Source: Oceanobacillus oncorhynchi (GTDB lineage Bacteria; Bacillota; Bacilli; Bacillales; Amphibacillaceae). Taken from it: a DNA stretch of 64,000 nt. The stretch covers positions 4,278,001 to 4,342,000 of the forward strand of contig NZ_CDGG01000001.1 of NCBI RefSeq assembly GCF_000821065.1, given 5' to 3'. Position numbers and translations under genes: made by a program. Of the stretch, positions 50,311-60,575 are shown in pieces; the first letter of the stretch is position 1; every line of letters starts with the position of its first letter. The notes under the pieces are model-generated. The model was not told the DNA's origin and searched no databases. It saw only the letters and a program-made list of their open reading frames with translations.

Positions 50311-51255
50311 TTAAAATTGAAAATCAACCTTTGTATCTTCCTGTGACTCATAGCCTTTCATATATTTAATTCGCCTTTGGGCGGCTGACTGGCTTACTTG
50401 TTCATCCGCGTGGTAGGAGGAGCGTACTAACGGTCCAGCTTCACAATGCGAGAAGCCTTTTTCAAGGGCGATATTTTTCAATTCTTCAAACTCATCGGGA
50501 TGATAGTACCGTTCCACATTTAAATGCTTTTTGGTCGGCTGTAAATATTGCCCGATAGTAACTATATCCACATCATGCGCCCGCAGGTCATCCATTGCCT
50601 CGATAAGTTCTTCTTTTGTTTCTCCCAAGCCTACCATAATACTTGATTTCACAGGAGTGTCCGGAGCAATTTCTTTAACACGCTGTAACAGCTGCAAGGA
50701 CCGGTCATATCTTGCAATTGCCCGAACACGTTTCGTTAAACGTCTCACCGTTTCAATATTATGATTGAAAATATCCGGTTCGCTGTCCATCAGTGTATGT
50801 AAGCTTTCATAGTCCCCTTTCATATCCGAAGGGAGAACTTCTATTGTACAGCCTGGATTCTGATGACGAACTGCACGGACTGTGTTGGCAAAAACAGCAG
50901 CTCCCCCGTCCTCCAGGTCATCACGCGCAACTGCTGTTATAACGACATGCTTTAATCCCATAATTTCAACAGAGTCAGCGACCCGCTTTGGTTCTCCCAG
51001 GTCAACTCCGCTTGGAAGACCAGTTTTTACGGCACAGAATCGGCAGCCGCGTGTACAGGTATCTCCTAAAATCATGAAAGTTGCCGTTTTTCGCTCGCTC
51101 CAGCATTCATAAATATTCGGACACTTTGCTTCCTCACAAACTGTGTTCAGCCGTTTATCCCGCATTAAGTTCTTTAATTTTTTGTATGATTCATTGGTGT
51201 TGATTTTTGTTTTCAGCCATTCTGGTTTACGAATATATTCTGATTGTTTAGCCAA
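50311..51255 (-). CDS. lipA: Lipoyl synthase
   Basis: Radical SAM enzyme inserting two sulfurs into octanoyl groups on lipoyl domains. The auxiliary cluster is [12 protein letters not shown]; the radical SAM cluster is CTRGCRFC; the C-terminal SSYHADEQ carries the conserved serine. About 314 residues from TTG at 51253-51255, with AGGAG 10 bases upstream, aligned with B. subtilis LipA. Overlaps lipM by eight bases, so both are expressed together, behind a TPP riboswitch. Confidence 0.95.
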   Translation of the reverse strand: MAKQSEYIRKPEWLKTKINTNESYKKLKNLMRDKRLNTVCEEAKCPNIYECWSERKTATFMILGDTCTRGCRFCAVKTGLPSGVDLGEPKRVADSVEIMGLKHVVITAVARDDLEDGGAAVFANTVRAVRHQNPGCTIEVLPSDMKGDYESLHTLMDSEPDIFNHNIETVRRLTKRVRAIARYDRSLQLLQRVKEIAPDTPVKSSIMVGLGETKEELIEAMDDLRAHDVDIVTIGQYLQPTKKHLNVERYYHPDEFEELKNIALEKGFSHCEAGPLVRSSYHADEQVSQSAAQRRIKYMKGYESQEDTKVDFQF

Positions 51256-52090
51256 TGCCAGCACGCTCCTTGTTTGAGTTGATATTCCACGCTTCCGTTT
51301 CATACTTTGATTGTGCTAATTGCTCTACTTCATCCCACTCAGCCTTGGTTAATTGCAGAGGATGAAATTCTAAACCTAAACCTTCCTTGAACCCTTCTTT
51401 GAATGCATCCGTCAGCATATCATACCGATGCTCTCGATTCGTTAATTGATTAATCGTCACCGCTTTTTTAGAAAATGCTGCCCGGCTTCGTTCTCTTATT
51501 TTTTCGGAAGAGAATACAAATAAATCAAAAAGCATGTTTGTATTCATGCTCATAGGAATAGAACCATGCTGCATCAATACACCTTTTTTCCTTGTCTGTG
51601 CGTTTCCAGAAAGCTTTTTACCGTCAACAACCATTTCATAGAACGCAGGTTTTTCGAAGCATATTGCTGTCCTTCCTCTGGCACTTTCTCTGTCCAGTGT
51701 TGCATATTCTGCAGGAATCCCTAAATTGCGATATCCTTCAAATATTCCTTCTGCCAGTACATGGTAGGCCTCTTGTACAGATACAGGAATATCTGGATCA
51801 CTCTCTGTAATAACCAGACTATACGTTAATTCATCGTCATGAAGCACAGCACTGCCGCCGGTTAAACGACGGACGAACTGACACTGATGGCGCTCCACTG
51901 CTTCCAGATCAATTTTCTTATCGACTTTTTGAAAGTAGCCAATCGATAAACTGGGCTTTTCCCAGCCATAAAAACGTAATGTCGGCGGAATTTTACCTTC
52001 TTGATGCCAATTGATCAAGCACTCATCAAAAGCCATGTTCCATGCAGCACCACGGAATCCTGTATCGATAAACGCCCACTGTTTCTTCAA
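51248..52090 (-). CDS. lipM: Octanoyl-[GcvH]:protein N-octanoyltransferase
   Basis: Transfers octanoate from octanoyl-ACP to GcvH, first step of lipoate assembly in Bacillus. A biotin/lipoate ligase fold of about 280 residues: [35 protein letters not shown] with the acyl-accepting Cys, and [20 protein letters not shown] with the catalytic Lys. Pattern and length fit LipM better than LipL or LplJ. I chose TTG at 52088-52090 behind GGAGGTGA. In B. subtilis lipM and lipA are far apart; here they form one unit. Confidence 0.92.
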   Translation of the reverse strand: MKKQWAFIDTGFRGAAWNMAFDECLINWHQEGKIPPTLRFYGWEKPSLSIGYFQKVDKKIDLEAVERHQCQFVRRLTGGSAVLHDDELTYSLVITESDPDIPVSVQEAYHVLAEGIFEGYRNLGIPAEYATLDRESARGRTAICFEKPAFYEMVVDGKKLSGNAQTRKKGVLMQHGSIPMSMNTNMLFDLFVFSSEKIRERSRAAFSKKAVTINQLTNREHRYDMLTDAFKEGFKEGLGLEFHPLQLTKAEWDEVEQLAQSKYETEAWNINSNKERAGIG

Positions 52091-52215
52091 TTTCGTCACC
52101 TCCAATGAACAAATTACTTGTTGCAGGAGCTGCTCCCTGTTATGCCAAGCTTCTTAGCGGCCCTTCCTGATCATCAAGCTTAAAAGATACAAGCGAAATG
52201 GGGAATATATTCAAT

Positions 52216-52246
52216 AAAAAAAGAGCCCATTCCATAGAATGCAGCC
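52216..52246 (-). terminator. Candidate riboswitch terminator
   Basis: On the minus strand GCATTC, loop TATG, GAATGGGC is followed by TCTTTTTTT. The lower stem is weak (two mismatches and wobble pairs). Its place between the TPP aptamer and lipM fits a regulated terminator. Confidence 0.55.
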
Positions 52247-52294
52247 TTTGATAGATTTATTGATAAATGGATAAATTATCTAATTCCTTAACGA

Positions 52295-52384
52295 CTGCAC
52301 ATTCCCCACGCTAGGATTATCTAGTTCGGGTGCCAAGGGTCAATACAGAATGTCTTTCTCAGCTTAACAGCTCCCCCAGTGCAT
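52295..52384 (-). ncRNA. TPP riboswitch (THI box)
   Basis: Minus-strand RNA shows the conserved aptamer parts in order: CUGGGGGAGC, GCUGAGA, GACCCUU, ACCCGAACUAGAUAAUCCUAG and CGUGGGGAAUG, closed by GCAC / GUGC. These agree with the THI-box consensus, including the pyrimidine-sensing GCUGAGA and pyrophosphate-sensing regions. A promoter is upstream and a candidate terminator downstream. The next genes are lipM and lipA, about 205 bases on; no thiamine gene lies between. Confidence 0.93.
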
Positions 52385-52408
52385 AATACTTATTCAGTTT
52401 ACAAATTA

Positions 52409-52437
52409 AGTCTACTGGTAATTTTTATAATTGTAAA
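52409..52437 (-). promoter_or_regulatory. Promoter of the TPP riboswitch transcript
   Basis: TTTACA (52432-52437) and TAGACT (52409-52414) on the minus strand with exactly 17 bases between them, about 25 bases before the aptamer. Confidence 0.55.
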
Positions 52438-52479
52438 GAAAAAATACAATAATTAGCATTTACAATTTGCAGATATGTA

Positions 52480-52522
52480 AAAACAGGAGCCAGCTTTTGA
52501 GAAAGCTGGCTCCTGTTTTTTA
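52480..52522 (-). terminator. ileS terminator
   Basis: Very strong stem AAAACAGGAGCCAGCTTT / AAAGCTGGCTCCTGTTTTT immediately at the ileS stop; it insulates the riboswitch unit from ileS. Confidence 0.93.
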
Positions 52523-55273
52523 ATTCTCATAATTTTCTTTGACAACACTGGCACATCTAGCACATAGTGTTGGATGATCTTTGTCTTCGCCTACTGTTTC
52601 TGAAACAACCCAGCAGCGTTCACACGTTTCTCCAGGATGTTTTTCAACAGCAACCTCAACATAATCATATGCTTTGCCTGTTCCTTTTTCATCTGCGATA
52701 ACTGCTTCTGAAACAATAAAGTATTGATGCAGATGCGAAATGTTTTCAAGCACCTGCTTCGTTTCTTCATCAAGTGGCACGATTGTAATTTTAGCTTCCA
52801 ATGATTTCCCGATAACCTTTTCGCTTCTTGCTTCTTCGAGTGCTTTCAGAACATCATCTCTTACTTCCATAAAGTGATCCCATTTTCCGACAATGTCTTT
52901 TGCACCTGCAACCTCCCGCGGCTCAGGAATATCTGTTAAGTGAACCGTTTCTTCCTCCACTCCAGGAATGTATTCCCAAACTTCTTCCGTTGTATGCGGA
53001 ATAATTGGAGCAAGCAATTTCACAAGTGTTGTTAAAATTTCATAGTAGCCTGTTTGAAGACTGCGGCGGCGCGGGTGGTCTGCAGCTTCAATATACAGGA
53101 TATCCTTCGCAAAATCTAAATAGAAGGAGCTTAAATCAACAGCACAGAAATTATGGACTTGGCTGATTACTGGTGCAAATTCAAAGTGCTCATAATTATC
53201 ACGTGCATTATTTAAGATCTGCTGCAGACGATAAAGCATATAACGGTCTACTTCCTGCAATTCTTCATCCTTCACGCGATCTTTGCTAGGATCAAAATCA
53301 GCAAGGTTCGCCAGTAAGAAACGGAAGGTATTCCGGATTTTACGATAGCTTTCTGAAGTCTGTTTTAAAATAGCATCCGAGATACGCACATCTGCCTGAT
53401 AATCCACGCTGGAAACCCACAGACGCAAAATATCAGCACCTAATTGTTTTTGTACTTTGGACGGATCAACCGTATTTCCTAATGACTTACTCATCTTGCG
53501 GCCATTTCCATCCAGGGCGAACCCATGACTGATAATATTTTTAAATGGCGCTTTACCCGTTACTGCGACGGAAGTAGATAATGAAGAGTTAAACCAGCCG
53601 CGATACTGATCACTTCCTTCTAAATATACATCAGCCGGACGATCAAGTTCTTCCCGGTTCATCAGTACACCTTCATGTGAGGAGCCTGAATCGAACCAAA
53701 CATCCATAATATCGACTTCTTTAGTAAACTTGCCATTTGGACTATGCTCTGATGTAAATCCATCCGGCAATAAATCCTTCGCTTCTCTTTCAAACCAGAC
53801 ATTGGAACCATGCTCACGGAAGAGTTCGGATACATGCGAAATCGTTTCATCTGTAATGATTGCTGTTCCGTCTTCCCCATAAAATACTGGAATCGGAACT
53901 CCCCAGGCACGCTGTCTGGAAATACACCAATCCTCACGGTCTCTCACCATATTATAAAGTCTTGTTTCTCCCCAATGCGGATACCAATGCACTTTTTTAA
54001 TTTCATCAAGAATATCCTGACGGAAATCTTTAATAGATGCAAACCACTGGGAAGTTGCACGGAAGATAGTTGGTTTCTTTGTTCTCCAGTCATGCGGATA
54101 AGAGTGTGTGATAAATTCTAATTTTAATAAGGCGCCATTCTCATCCAATTGTTCTGTGATAACTTTATTTGCTGCATCGTAAAATAAACCTTCAAATCCT
54201 GGCGCTTCACTCGTAAAGACACCCTTTTCATCCACTGGGCAAAATGCATCGATTCCATATCTGCGGCAAACATAGAAGTCATCTTCTCCGTGACCAGGAG
54301 CTGTATGAACACATCCAGTCCCCGCATCAGTTGTAACATGTTCTCCAAGCATAACAAGGGATTTACGATTGTAAAATGGATGCTGTGCTTCTACACGATC
54401 CGCTTCCTGCCCTTTGAATTTCTTCACAACCGTTACATCTTCCCAGCCTAATACTTCTTTCACATCTTCTAATAAAGCTTCTGCAATGACATATTTTTCA
54501 TCATTTACTTGTGCTACTACATAGCTTAAATCAGGATGTAAGCTGATTCCTAAGTTCGCTGGAAGCGTCCAAGGAGTTGTCGTCCAGATAATAATCTTCT
54601 CGCCGCCGTCAAGCACATCTTTTCCATCCGTTACTTCGAAGGAAACATAGATAGATGGAGAGCGTTTATCTTGATATTCGATTTCTGCTTCTGCAAGGGC
54701 AGATTCAGAAGACGGAGACCAATATACCGGCTTAAGTCCTTTATAAATATAGCCTTTTCGTGCCATTTCTCCAAACACCTTAATTTGAGAAGCTTCATAA
54801 TCCTTCGTTAAGGTGATATATGGATTATCCCAATCACCACGTACACCTAATTTTTTAAATTGTGTACGCTGGCTCTCAATTTGTCCAAGTGCATATTCTT
54901 CACAAAGCTTGCGGAATTCTGCAACAGACATTTCTTTCCTTTTTACTTTCTTTTTCGCTAATGCTGTTTCAATCGGCAACCCGTGTGTATCCCAGCCTGG
55001 AACATATGGTGCATAATAGCCTGTCATGGACTTATAACGGACAATAAAATCCTTTAAGATTTTATTCAGTGCATGACCGATATGGATATCTCCATTCGCA
55101 TAAGGCGGTCCATCATGTAAAATAAATAAGGCTCTGTCCTTTGTACGTTCTAAGTTTTTTTGATATTGTTCACTTTCTTCCCATTTCTGTTGGCGCTCCG
55201 GCTCTTTATTTGGAAGATTTCCACGCATTGGAAAAGCTGTTTTCGGCATTAATAATGTTTGTTTATATTCCAA
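52520..55273 (-). CDS. ileS: Isoleucyl-tRNA synthetase
   Basis: Class I synthetase of about 917 residues. HIGH motif in [12 protein letters not shown], editing domain with [10 protein letters not shown] and the conserved D-rich [23 protein letters not shown] near residue 600, and C-terminal zinc cysteines CERCW and CARC. Start is TTG at 55271-55273 after GGAGGG. Bacterial (type 1) form. A T-box leader precedes it. Confidence 0.97.
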   Translation of the reverse strand: MEYKQTLLMPKTAFPMRGNLPNKEPERQQKWEESEQYQKNLERTKDRALFILHDGPPYANGDIHIGHALNKILKDFIVRYKSMTGYYAPYVPGWDTHGLPIETALAKKKVKRKEMSVAEFRKLCEEYALGQIESQRTQFKKLGVRGDWDNPYITLTKDYEASQIKVFGEMARKGYIYKGLKPVYWSPSSESALAEAEIEYQDKRSPSIYVSFEVTDGKDVLDGGEKIIIWTTTPWTLPANLGISLHPDLSYVVAQVNDEKYVIAEALLEDVKEVLGWEDVTVVKKFKGQEADRVEAQHPFYNRKSLVMLGEHVTTDAGTGCVHTAPGHGEDDFYVCRRYGIDAFCPVDEKGVFTSEAPGFEGLFYDAANKVITEQLDENGALLKLEFITHSYPHDWRTKKPTIFRATSQWFASIKDFRQDILDEIKKVHWYPHWGETRLYNMVRDREDWCISRQRAWGVPIPVFYGEDGTAIITDETISHVSELFREHGSNVWFEREAKDLLPDGFTSEHSPNGKFTKEVDIMDVWFDSGSSHEGVLMNREELDRPADVYLEGSDQYRGWFNSSLSTSVAVTGKAPFKNIISHGFALDGNGRKMSKSLGNTVDPSKVQKQLGADILRLWVSSVDYQADVRISDAILKQTSESYRKIRNTFRFLLANLADFDPSKDRVKDEELQEVDRYMLYRLQQILNNARDNYEHFEFAPVISQVHNFCAVDLSSFYLDFAKDILYIEAADHPRRRSLQTGYYEILTTLVKLLAPIIPHTTEEVWEYIPGVEEETVHLTDIPEPREVAGAKDIVGKWDHFMEVRDDVLKALEEARSEKVIGKSLEAKITIVPLDEETKQVLENISHLHQYFIVSEAVIADEKGTGKAYDYVEVAVEKHPGETCERCWVVSETVGEDKDHPTLCARCASVVKENYEN

Positions 55274-55322
55274 GATATTCCCTCCTGTTATTTTCATGAC
55301 ACATCGTAGATTAAATTTTTAT

Positions 55323-55550
55323 ATACAAAAAGAGTCCTCTAATCCCTAAAGGGACGAGAAGACTCGCGGTACCACCCTTATAAATTTAATGCACGGCATT
55401 AAATTCACTCGAAATCCGTAACGTGGACAGCCGGCTATTACTACATTATTTTCATAATAGCTACTCCAGAGTGATTTTCTAAAAGACTTCTGTATCAGGC
55501 TTCCACCGCCCCTGACTCGCTTACACAGAGTCATCTTCTATACTTTCTCT
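55323..55550 (-). ncRNA. T-box leader of ileS
   Basis: The T-box core GGGTGGTACCGCG is at 55365-55377 on the minus strand, followed by a terminator (GAGTCTTCTCGTCCC then GGGATTAGAGGACTC and T-run). The stem I region contains AAAATCACTC, in which ATC (55473-55475) is a plausible isoleucine specifier codon. Uncharged tRNA-Ile would stabilise the antiterminator. Confidence 0.93.
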
Positions 55551-55656
55551 TTCATTGTATAACGATAGTGATTATGAAATTTTTAGCATAAATTAAATGT
55601 CAAAAAACATGATACTTGTATGAATTATATGTAATATACAAGCCTAAGTCAAGCCT

Positions 55657-56160
55657 TTAAGATTCATGCTCCATCAATTCTAAATCTTCATCCACTTCAG
55701 TATCAAATAATTCTTCCCAATCATCTGTACCGAGCATTTCTAATTGAGCCTGCACAAGCATGCGCATTCTTGATCGAAATACTTTTGCCTGCTTTTTCAA
55801 CTCTTCCACATCAAGGGATATTTTACGCGCTTTACTTAATGCTTCGTTGACAATACGGTCAGCATTTTTTTCTGCTTCTTTCACAATTAATTTTGCTTCT
55901 TTTTGCGCACTGCCTTTAATATCTTCTGCTGTTTCCTGAGCAACCAGAATAGATTTATTTAATGTTTCTTCAATGTTCGTAAAGTGTCCTAATCGTTCCT
56001 GAAGCTCTTTCGCTTTTTGATCCAGTTCATCTCTTTCACGTATAACAATTTCATAATCCTTCATCACTTGATCAAGAAATTTATTTACTTCATCCACGTC
56101 ATAGCCTTTCCATCCTCTTGCAAACTCTTTATTATGAATATCTAATGGTGATAGTGCCAC
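55657..56160 (-). CDS. divIVA: Cell division initiation protein DivIVA
   Basis: Binds negatively curved membrane at poles and septa and recruits Min proteins and others. N-terminal membrane-binding domain LSPLDIHNKEFARGWKGYDVDEVNKFLDQV, then a long coiled coil with GHFTNIEETLNKSILVAQETAEDIK. About 167 residues. GTG at 56158-56160 gives the B. subtilis-like start with GGAGG 8 bases before; an ATG one codon earlier is the alternative. Confidence 0.95.
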   Translation of the reverse strand: MALSPLDIHNKEFARGWKGYDVDEVNKFLDQVMKDYEIVIRERDELDQKAKELQERLGHFTNIEETLNKSILVAQETAEDIKGSAQKEAKLIVKEAEKNADRIVNEALSKARKISLDVEELKKQAKVFRSRMRMLVQAQLEMLGTDDWEELFDTEVDEDLELMEHES

Positions 56161-56244
56161 CATCTCCACCTCCCTAATCGGTGCTTGCTTGAGCTTCCGA
56201 TTTCTCTCTTTATTATTCAATAATTCCAGCTAAATTTCCAGCAT

Positions 56245-57021
56245 TTATTGCAAAATTGCCGCCGTCATTTTGATTTTATTTTTCTTGGTTCTCCCGCGTA
56301 TCGCTGTAATTTTACTTCTGCCTTTTCCGCGTACAGAGAGCATGTCCCCTTCTTGTAATTGGAATTTCACATCATCTACTACCCGGTAATTTACCTTTAC
56401 GAGCAGTTTTTGAATCAAAGCAGCAGCGTCTTTTCGGGAGACACCATATATTTCTTTAACAACTGTATCTAAACGCAGGGAAGAAATAGTTTTATCATAT
56501 TCTTTCCAGGCTTTTTTTTCTGTAACCAGCGAAGTGAGCGGCTGTTCTTTGAAAGATATACGAGATTTCTTAATAGATGTTAAATTCATCTTGATAAAAG
56601 GGACGACCTCTCCCGCTGCAAGTAAATGAATTTTCCCATCTGCTGCTGTAATATCTCCTAATTTTTTTCGCTTCACACCCTGTGATAAAAAAGCACCCAT
56701 TACATCCCGATGCTCCAGACTTACAAATTTCTCCGGGTAAGATGCCTCCAGCAGCTCTACTTGAAACATATCTTCTGTAATGCTTTCATAAATAGGAGCA
56801 ATCACCATTCTTTTTCGTTCACTGTACTCGGATCCGCCAAAAGCAGCTGCCTGAAGCTCGTCGTGATTAGTGCCTAACAGCATCTGCACGATTTCTTGTT
56901 CGCGCGGATCCAAAAAATCAGTCAATTTTGGAATATACGATCGCTCCACCTGGTCTTTCCATGAAAGAACCTGATCAATAAATGGCTGTTCTTCTTTTCG
57001 AAAATGCTGATAAACTTCCAT
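56245..57021 (-). CDS. ylmH: S4-domain RNA-binding protein YlmH
   Basis: About 258 residues: an N-terminal domain of the YlmH family (YQHFRKEEQPFIDQVLSW) and a C-terminal S4 domain from about residue 180 (LRLDTVVKEIYGVSRKDAAALIQKLLVKVNYRVV). In B. subtilis and streptococci it acts at the ribosome, including peptidyl-tRNA rescue, and is linked to division genes by position. Start chosen at the ATG with AAAGGA six bases upstream. Confidence 0.92.
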   Translation of the reverse strand: MEVYQHFRKEEQPFIDQVLSWKDQVERSYIPKLTDFLDPREQEIVQMLLGTNHDELQAAAFGGSEYSERKRMVIAPIYESITEDMFQVELLEASYPEKFVSLEHRDVMGAFLSQGVKRKKLGDITAADGKIHLLAAGEVVPFIKMNLTSIKKSRISFKEQPLTSLVTEKKAWKEYDKTISSLRLDTVVKEIYGVSRKDAAALIQKLLVKVNYRVVDDVKFQLQEGDMLSVRGKGRSKITAIRGRTKKNKIKMTAAILQ

Positions 57022-57042
57022 GGTCATTCCTTTCCTTCAAGC

Positions 57043-57306
57043 CTAAAGCATCATTGCAAATTGGATAAATCCCATTCTTGCAAAATGCAATAATAATATC
57101 GCAACAATTGGAGAAAAATCAATCATACCAAGCGGCGGAATAAACTTACGGAAAATTTCTAAGTAAGGCTCACAAATTTTTCCGAGTAATTCTCCAAATT
57201 GAGATTCTCTGGCTCCAGGGAACCAGGACATAAAAATATACACGATTAGTGCAAAGCTATAAATGTTTAAACCAAAGCTTATTAGTGAAACGATTTGTGC
57301 CAACAT
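57043..57306 (-). CDS. ylmG: YggT family membrane protein YlmG
   Basis: 87 residues with two hydrophobic helices (about 8-25 and 65-83) and the loop [12 protein letters not shown]...[25 protein letters not shown] typical of YggT. Suspected to aid envelope or septum function; mechanism unknown. Lies between sepF and ylmH. Confidence 0.92.
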   Translation of the reverse strand: MLAQIVSLISFGLNIYSFALIVYIFMSWFPGARESQFGELLGKICEPYLEIFRKFIPPLGMIDFSPIVAILLLHFARMGFIQFAMML

Positions 57307-57312
57307 CTCCTG

Positions 57313-57750
57313 CTACCATCCTTTATCATAATCTTCCTGCTCATATAACATTTCAGAAATACTGCCGGATACTTCTACATTATCCGGCGTACACAGGAAT
57401 GTTTCTGATCCTAATTTTTGAATATCTCCTTTTACGGCATAAACCGTTCCGCTCAGAAAATCAACGATCCGCTTTGCCTGCTGACGATCCACACGCTGCA
57501 GATTAATGATTACAGCTCGTCTGTTAACAATATTATCTGCGATGTCCTGAGCTTCATTATAATTTCTCGGCTCAGCTAATACAACCTTTGAATTCGTATT
57601 TTGTATACTGGAAAGGTTCACAACATTTTTGCTTCCTGCTGTTTTTTCCTGAACCTGGGGTATTTCTTCTTTTTGTTCTTCCTCGGCATATTCATACTCA
57701 TATTCATCGTCCATCGTGAAATAATTTTTAAGCTTCTTTTTAAAGCTCAT
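57313..57750 (-). CDS. sepF: Cell division protein SepF
   Basis: Bundles FtsZ filaments and tethers them to the membrane. N-terminal amphipathic helix MSFKKKLKNYFT, an acidic linker, then the SepF core with EAQDIADNIVNRRAVIINLQRVDRQQAKRIVDFLSGTVYA. 145 residues. Works with the FtsZ C-terminal peptide encoded at the right end of this window. Confidence 0.95.
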   Translation of the reverse strand: MSFKKKLKNYFTMDDEYEYEYAEEEQKEEIPQVQEKTAGSKNVVNLSSIQNTNSKVVLAEPRNYNEAQDIADNIVNRRAVIINLQRVDRQQAKRIVDFLSGTVYAVKGDIQKLGSETFLCTPDNVEVSGSISEMLYEQEDYDKGW

Positions 57751-57765
57751 TTACTGCACCTCACT

Positions 57766-58446
57766 TTATAATTCGCTGCCGACCAGCTTGGTACCTATCC
57801 GAATATGTGTTGCACCTTCTTCTACAGCAATTTCATAATCATTGCTCATTCCCATAGACAGGTATTCACATGGTGCATAGTCTAAACCAAGCCCCTTTAT
57901 ACGGTCTCTCAGCAAACGCAATTTTCTAAACAGCGGCCGGGTTTCTTCCGGATTATCGACATGCGGAGCCATCGTCATTAAACCTGCCACCTGTATATGC
58001 TCAAATGCCGCTAAATCTTTAATAAACGATTCAACTTCTCCTTCATCTAATCCGTGTTTCGATTCTTCTCCGCTCACATTGACTTGAACAAAGCAGGGCA
58101 CTGTTTTTTCTGCCCGCTTATTAATCTCTTTCGCCAAAGATTTTCTGTCTAGTGAATGAATATAATCAATATGATGTATCATATCTTTTACTTTTCTGGA
58201 TTGCAGGGAGCCAATGAAATGCCAAGTGGCACTGTCCCTGATCTCTTCAAATTTCGCTAAAAATCCTTCATTTCTATTTTCACCCAGATGAACTATCCCG
58301 GCAGATAATGCTTCTTTAGCTCGTTCTATTGTAACATATTTCGTCACTGCGATAATATTAATATCTTCTTTATTTCTGCCTGCTCTCCTTGCAACCTGCT
58401 CGATATCTGCTTGAATTTCCATTAGATTTTCTTTTACTGCAACCAT
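57766..58446 (-). CDS. ylmE: PLP homeostasis protein YlmE (YggS family)
   Basis: Alanine-racemase-like TIM barrel that binds pyridoxal phosphate without known catalysis. AVTKYVTIERAKEAL holds the PLP Lys, with HLGENRNEGFLAK, HFIGSLQSRKVK and LSMGMSNDYEIAVEEGATHIRIGT. 226 residues, usual length. Confidence 0.94.
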   Translation of the reverse strand: MVAVKENLMEIQADIEQVARRAGRNKEDINIIAVTKYVTIERAKEALSAGIVHLGENRNEGFLAKFEEIRDSATWHFIGSLQSRKVKDMIHHIDYIHSLDRKSLAKEINKRAEKTVPCFVQVNVSGEESKHGLDEGEVESFIKDLAAFEHIQVAGLMTMAPHVDNPEETRPLFRKLRLLRDRIKGLGLDYAPCEYLSMGMSNDYEIAVEEGATHIRIGTKLVGSEL

Positions 58447-58458
58447 TCTTATCCTCCA

Positions 58459-59277
58459 TTACTTCTTCTGTTTCTCAAATCCGATAAACGCGAGCATTCT
58501 TCCTGTTTTTCCATTATCGCGCCGATGAGAAAAGAATAGCCTCTCATCTTGTAATGTACAATATTTTGTTACCTCTATATTATGACGAAAGACGCCAGAT
58601 TGTACAAGGATATCGACATTAAGCTCTTTTAAATCGATGAAATATTGATTTGGCGATATTTCTTTCGTAAATTTTTGTTTCTGTTCACCAGTTAGATGTG
58701 ATAAAACAACATCGTCAACAACGTAGTTTTCTTTGGAAATACTCGGGCCTATCACAACTTTCAGATTCTCTATAGAGGCACCGGCTTCTTTCAATTTCTG
58801 TACCATTTCCCGGGCGATCTGACCGACTGTTCCTTTCCAGCCGGCGTGAGCAATACCCGCTATTCTTTTGGTCGGGTCTGCAAAAAATAATGGAACACAG
58901 TCTGCGAAAAAAGCCGTGCCGAGGAGAGAATCCGCCTCATTGATAATTAATCCATCGACGCCGGATATACCGGAATCAAAGGAAATACTGCCCTTTCCCG
59001 CATCTTCTTCCCCTGTAAAATGGATGCTTGTTCCATGTACTTGTTCACCGCAAACCCAGCGGTTCAGGGGAATATTTAATTCCTTGCTCAGAATCCGCCG
59101 ATTTTCCAGCACCTTATTCTCGTCGTCCAATACATGGAGCCCCATATTTAATTGCTTATAAGCCCCCTTACTTACACCGCCATTTTTTGTTGTAAAGCCT
59201 GCTACCAGACCTGGAATTTCTTCCTCCAATGAAGATAAATGAAGTCTTGTCTCACTTTTAAGCTGAAATGGCTCCAT
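58459..59277 (-). CDS. ylmD: Laccase-domain protein YlmD (multicopper-type nucleoside/peptidoglycan editing factor)
   Basis: DUF152/YfiH family, 272 residues. TKNGGVS and the zinc-binding triad in FADCVPLFFADP and GIAHAGWKGTVG, then FFSHRRDNGKTGRM at the C-terminus. Relatives show purine nucleoside activities or peptidoglycan-precursor editing. Lies between ylmC and ylmE, so probably in the same division-linked operon. Confidence 0.92.
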   Translation of the reverse strand: MEPFQLKSETRLHLSSLEEEIPGLVAGFTTKNGGVSKGAYKQLNMGLHVLDDENKVLENRRILSKELNIPLNRWVCGEQVHGTSIHFTGEEDAGKGSISFDSGISGVDGLIINEADSLLGTAFFADCVPLFFADPTKRIAGIAHAGWKGTVGQIAREMVQKLKEAGASIENLKVVIGPSISKENYVVDDVVLSHLTGEQKQKFTKEISPNQYFIDLKELNVDILVQSGVFRHNIEVTKYCTLQDERLFFSHRRDNGKTGRMLAFIGFEKQKK

Positions 59278-59372
59278 GTTTTTCCCTCTTTTCCCTATAA
59301 TTTCTCCTATTGAACATTATCTTAAATTCAAATTTGTGTCTTATTTTAACACATTATATCGATAATTTCTTC

Positions 59373-59633
59373 TTAATCTTCGGTATAAAGATCCGGCCCT
59401 TTTACTTTCTCGACTAAAATAACATCTTCCCCAATCCGAACAATTTTTTCCCAGGCGATAAAAAGCTCGCCTGCTTTCGCAAACATGCCTGATTTTTTCC
59501 CTTTGGCTTCCGCAATAATTGCAATGATTCTTCCGGTTCTTCCATCTATCTCTAAGTCAATGATATGCCCTAACCTTGTTCCATCATCCATTACAATCAA
59601 TTCTTTTATTTGCAGTTCAGATAGTTTCACCAT
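59373..59633 (-). CDS. ylmC: YlmC/YmxH sporulation-associated PRC-barrel protein
   Basis: 86-residue PRC-barrel protein: LSELQIKELIVMDDGTRLGHIIDLEID and IAWEKIVRIGEDVILVE. Function unknown. Located directly after sigG as in B. subtilis; a sigma-G or sigma-E link is suggested by position only. Confidence 0.88.
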   Translation of the reverse strand: MVKLSELQIKELIVMDDGTRLGHIIDLEIDGRTGRIIAIIAEAKGKKSGMFAKAGELFIAWEKIVRIGEDVILVEKVKGPDLYTED

Positions 59634-59718
59634 GCCAGCTCCCTCCTCTTCTTATCCTATGCATTGGAACATGCTTTTTTTCATGGAAAATAAAAAGGAA
59701 ACAGTTATTTTTGCATGC

Positions 59719-59750
59719 AAAAAGCCTTGCCGCGGGGACAAGGCTTTTAA
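59719..59750 (-). terminator. sigG terminator
   Basis: On the minus strand AAAGCCTTG, loop, CAAGGCTTTTTG; just after the sigG stop. Confidence 0.85.
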
Positions 59751-59754
59751 TTCC

Positions 59755-60537
59755 TTATTCAAACATTTGCTTATTCATCTGATGGATAGCTCCTTTTTCA
59801 AGTCTGGACACTTGTGCTTGGGATATGCCAATCTCATCCGCCACTTCCATTTGTGTTTTCCCTTGAAAAAAGCGTTTATTTAATATCATCTTTTCTCTAG
59901 CATTCAATCTGTGCATTCCTTCTTTTAGTGATAGCTTATCAACCCAGGAGGAATCTTTATCTTTTTCATCGCTCAGCTGATCCATGACAAAAATCGGATC
60001 GCCGCCATCATTGTAAATTGGTTCAAAAAGCGAAACAGGGTCTTGGATGGCATCCAGCGCAAAGACAATATCAGCCTGTTCCACTCCCATTTCCTTGGCG
60101 ATTTCTGCTGGAGATGGGTCCTTGGATGTTTTACTGATTAATTGTTCCCTGACCTGCAGAGCCCGGTAAGCAATATCACGTAACGATCTGGATACACGAA
60201 TTGGATTATTATCCCGCAAGTACCTTCTGATTTCACCGATGATCATCGGAACAGCATAGGTAGAAAAACGTACATTATGGGACAAATCAAAATTATCGAT
60301 TGATTTCATTAAACCAATACAACCGACCTGAAATAAATCATCGACATATTCTCCCCGGTTATTAAAACGCTGAATAACACTAAGAACAAGGCGTAAATTG
60401 CCGTTTACCAATTCTTCCCGGGCAATAATATCATTTTCTTCTTGCAGCCGGATAAATAGTTTTTTCATTTCTTCGTTTTTAAGTACTGGAAGTTTGGATG
60501 TATCAACCCCGCATATTTCAACTTTATGTCTTGCCAT
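59755..60537 (-). CDS. sigG: RNA polymerase sigma-G factor
   Basis: Late forespore sigma factor. 260 residues starting MARHKVEICGVDTSKLPVLKNEEM, a near match to B. subtilis SigG. Region 2 contains VDDLFQVGCIGLMKSIDNFDLS and region 4 the helix-turn-helix VADEIGISQAQVSRLEKGAI. GGGGAGG precedes the ATG. The upstream frame is not used. A sigma-F/G type promoter lies in front. Confidence 0.97.
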   Translation of the reverse strand: MARHKVEICGVDTSKLPVLKNEEMKKLFIRLQEENDIIAREELVNGNLRLVLSVIQRFNNRGEYVDDLFQVGCIGLMKSIDNFDLSHNVRFSTYAVPMIIGEIRRYLRDNNPIRVSRSLRDIAYRALQVREQLISKTSKDPSPAEIAKEMGVEQADIVFALDAIQDPVSLFEPIYNDGGDPIFVMDQLSDEKDKDSSWVDKLSLKEGMHRLNAREKMILNKRFFQGKTQMEVADEIGISQAQVSRLEKGAIHQMNKQMFE

Positions 60538-60575
60538 TCCCGAAAACCTCCCCAATCTTAGATGCTGTTCAAGGA

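Noticed and set aside
55346..55534. 62-codon minus-strand open frame upstream of ileS
   Set aside because: Covers the T-box leader, whose conserved RNA motifs explain the sequence.
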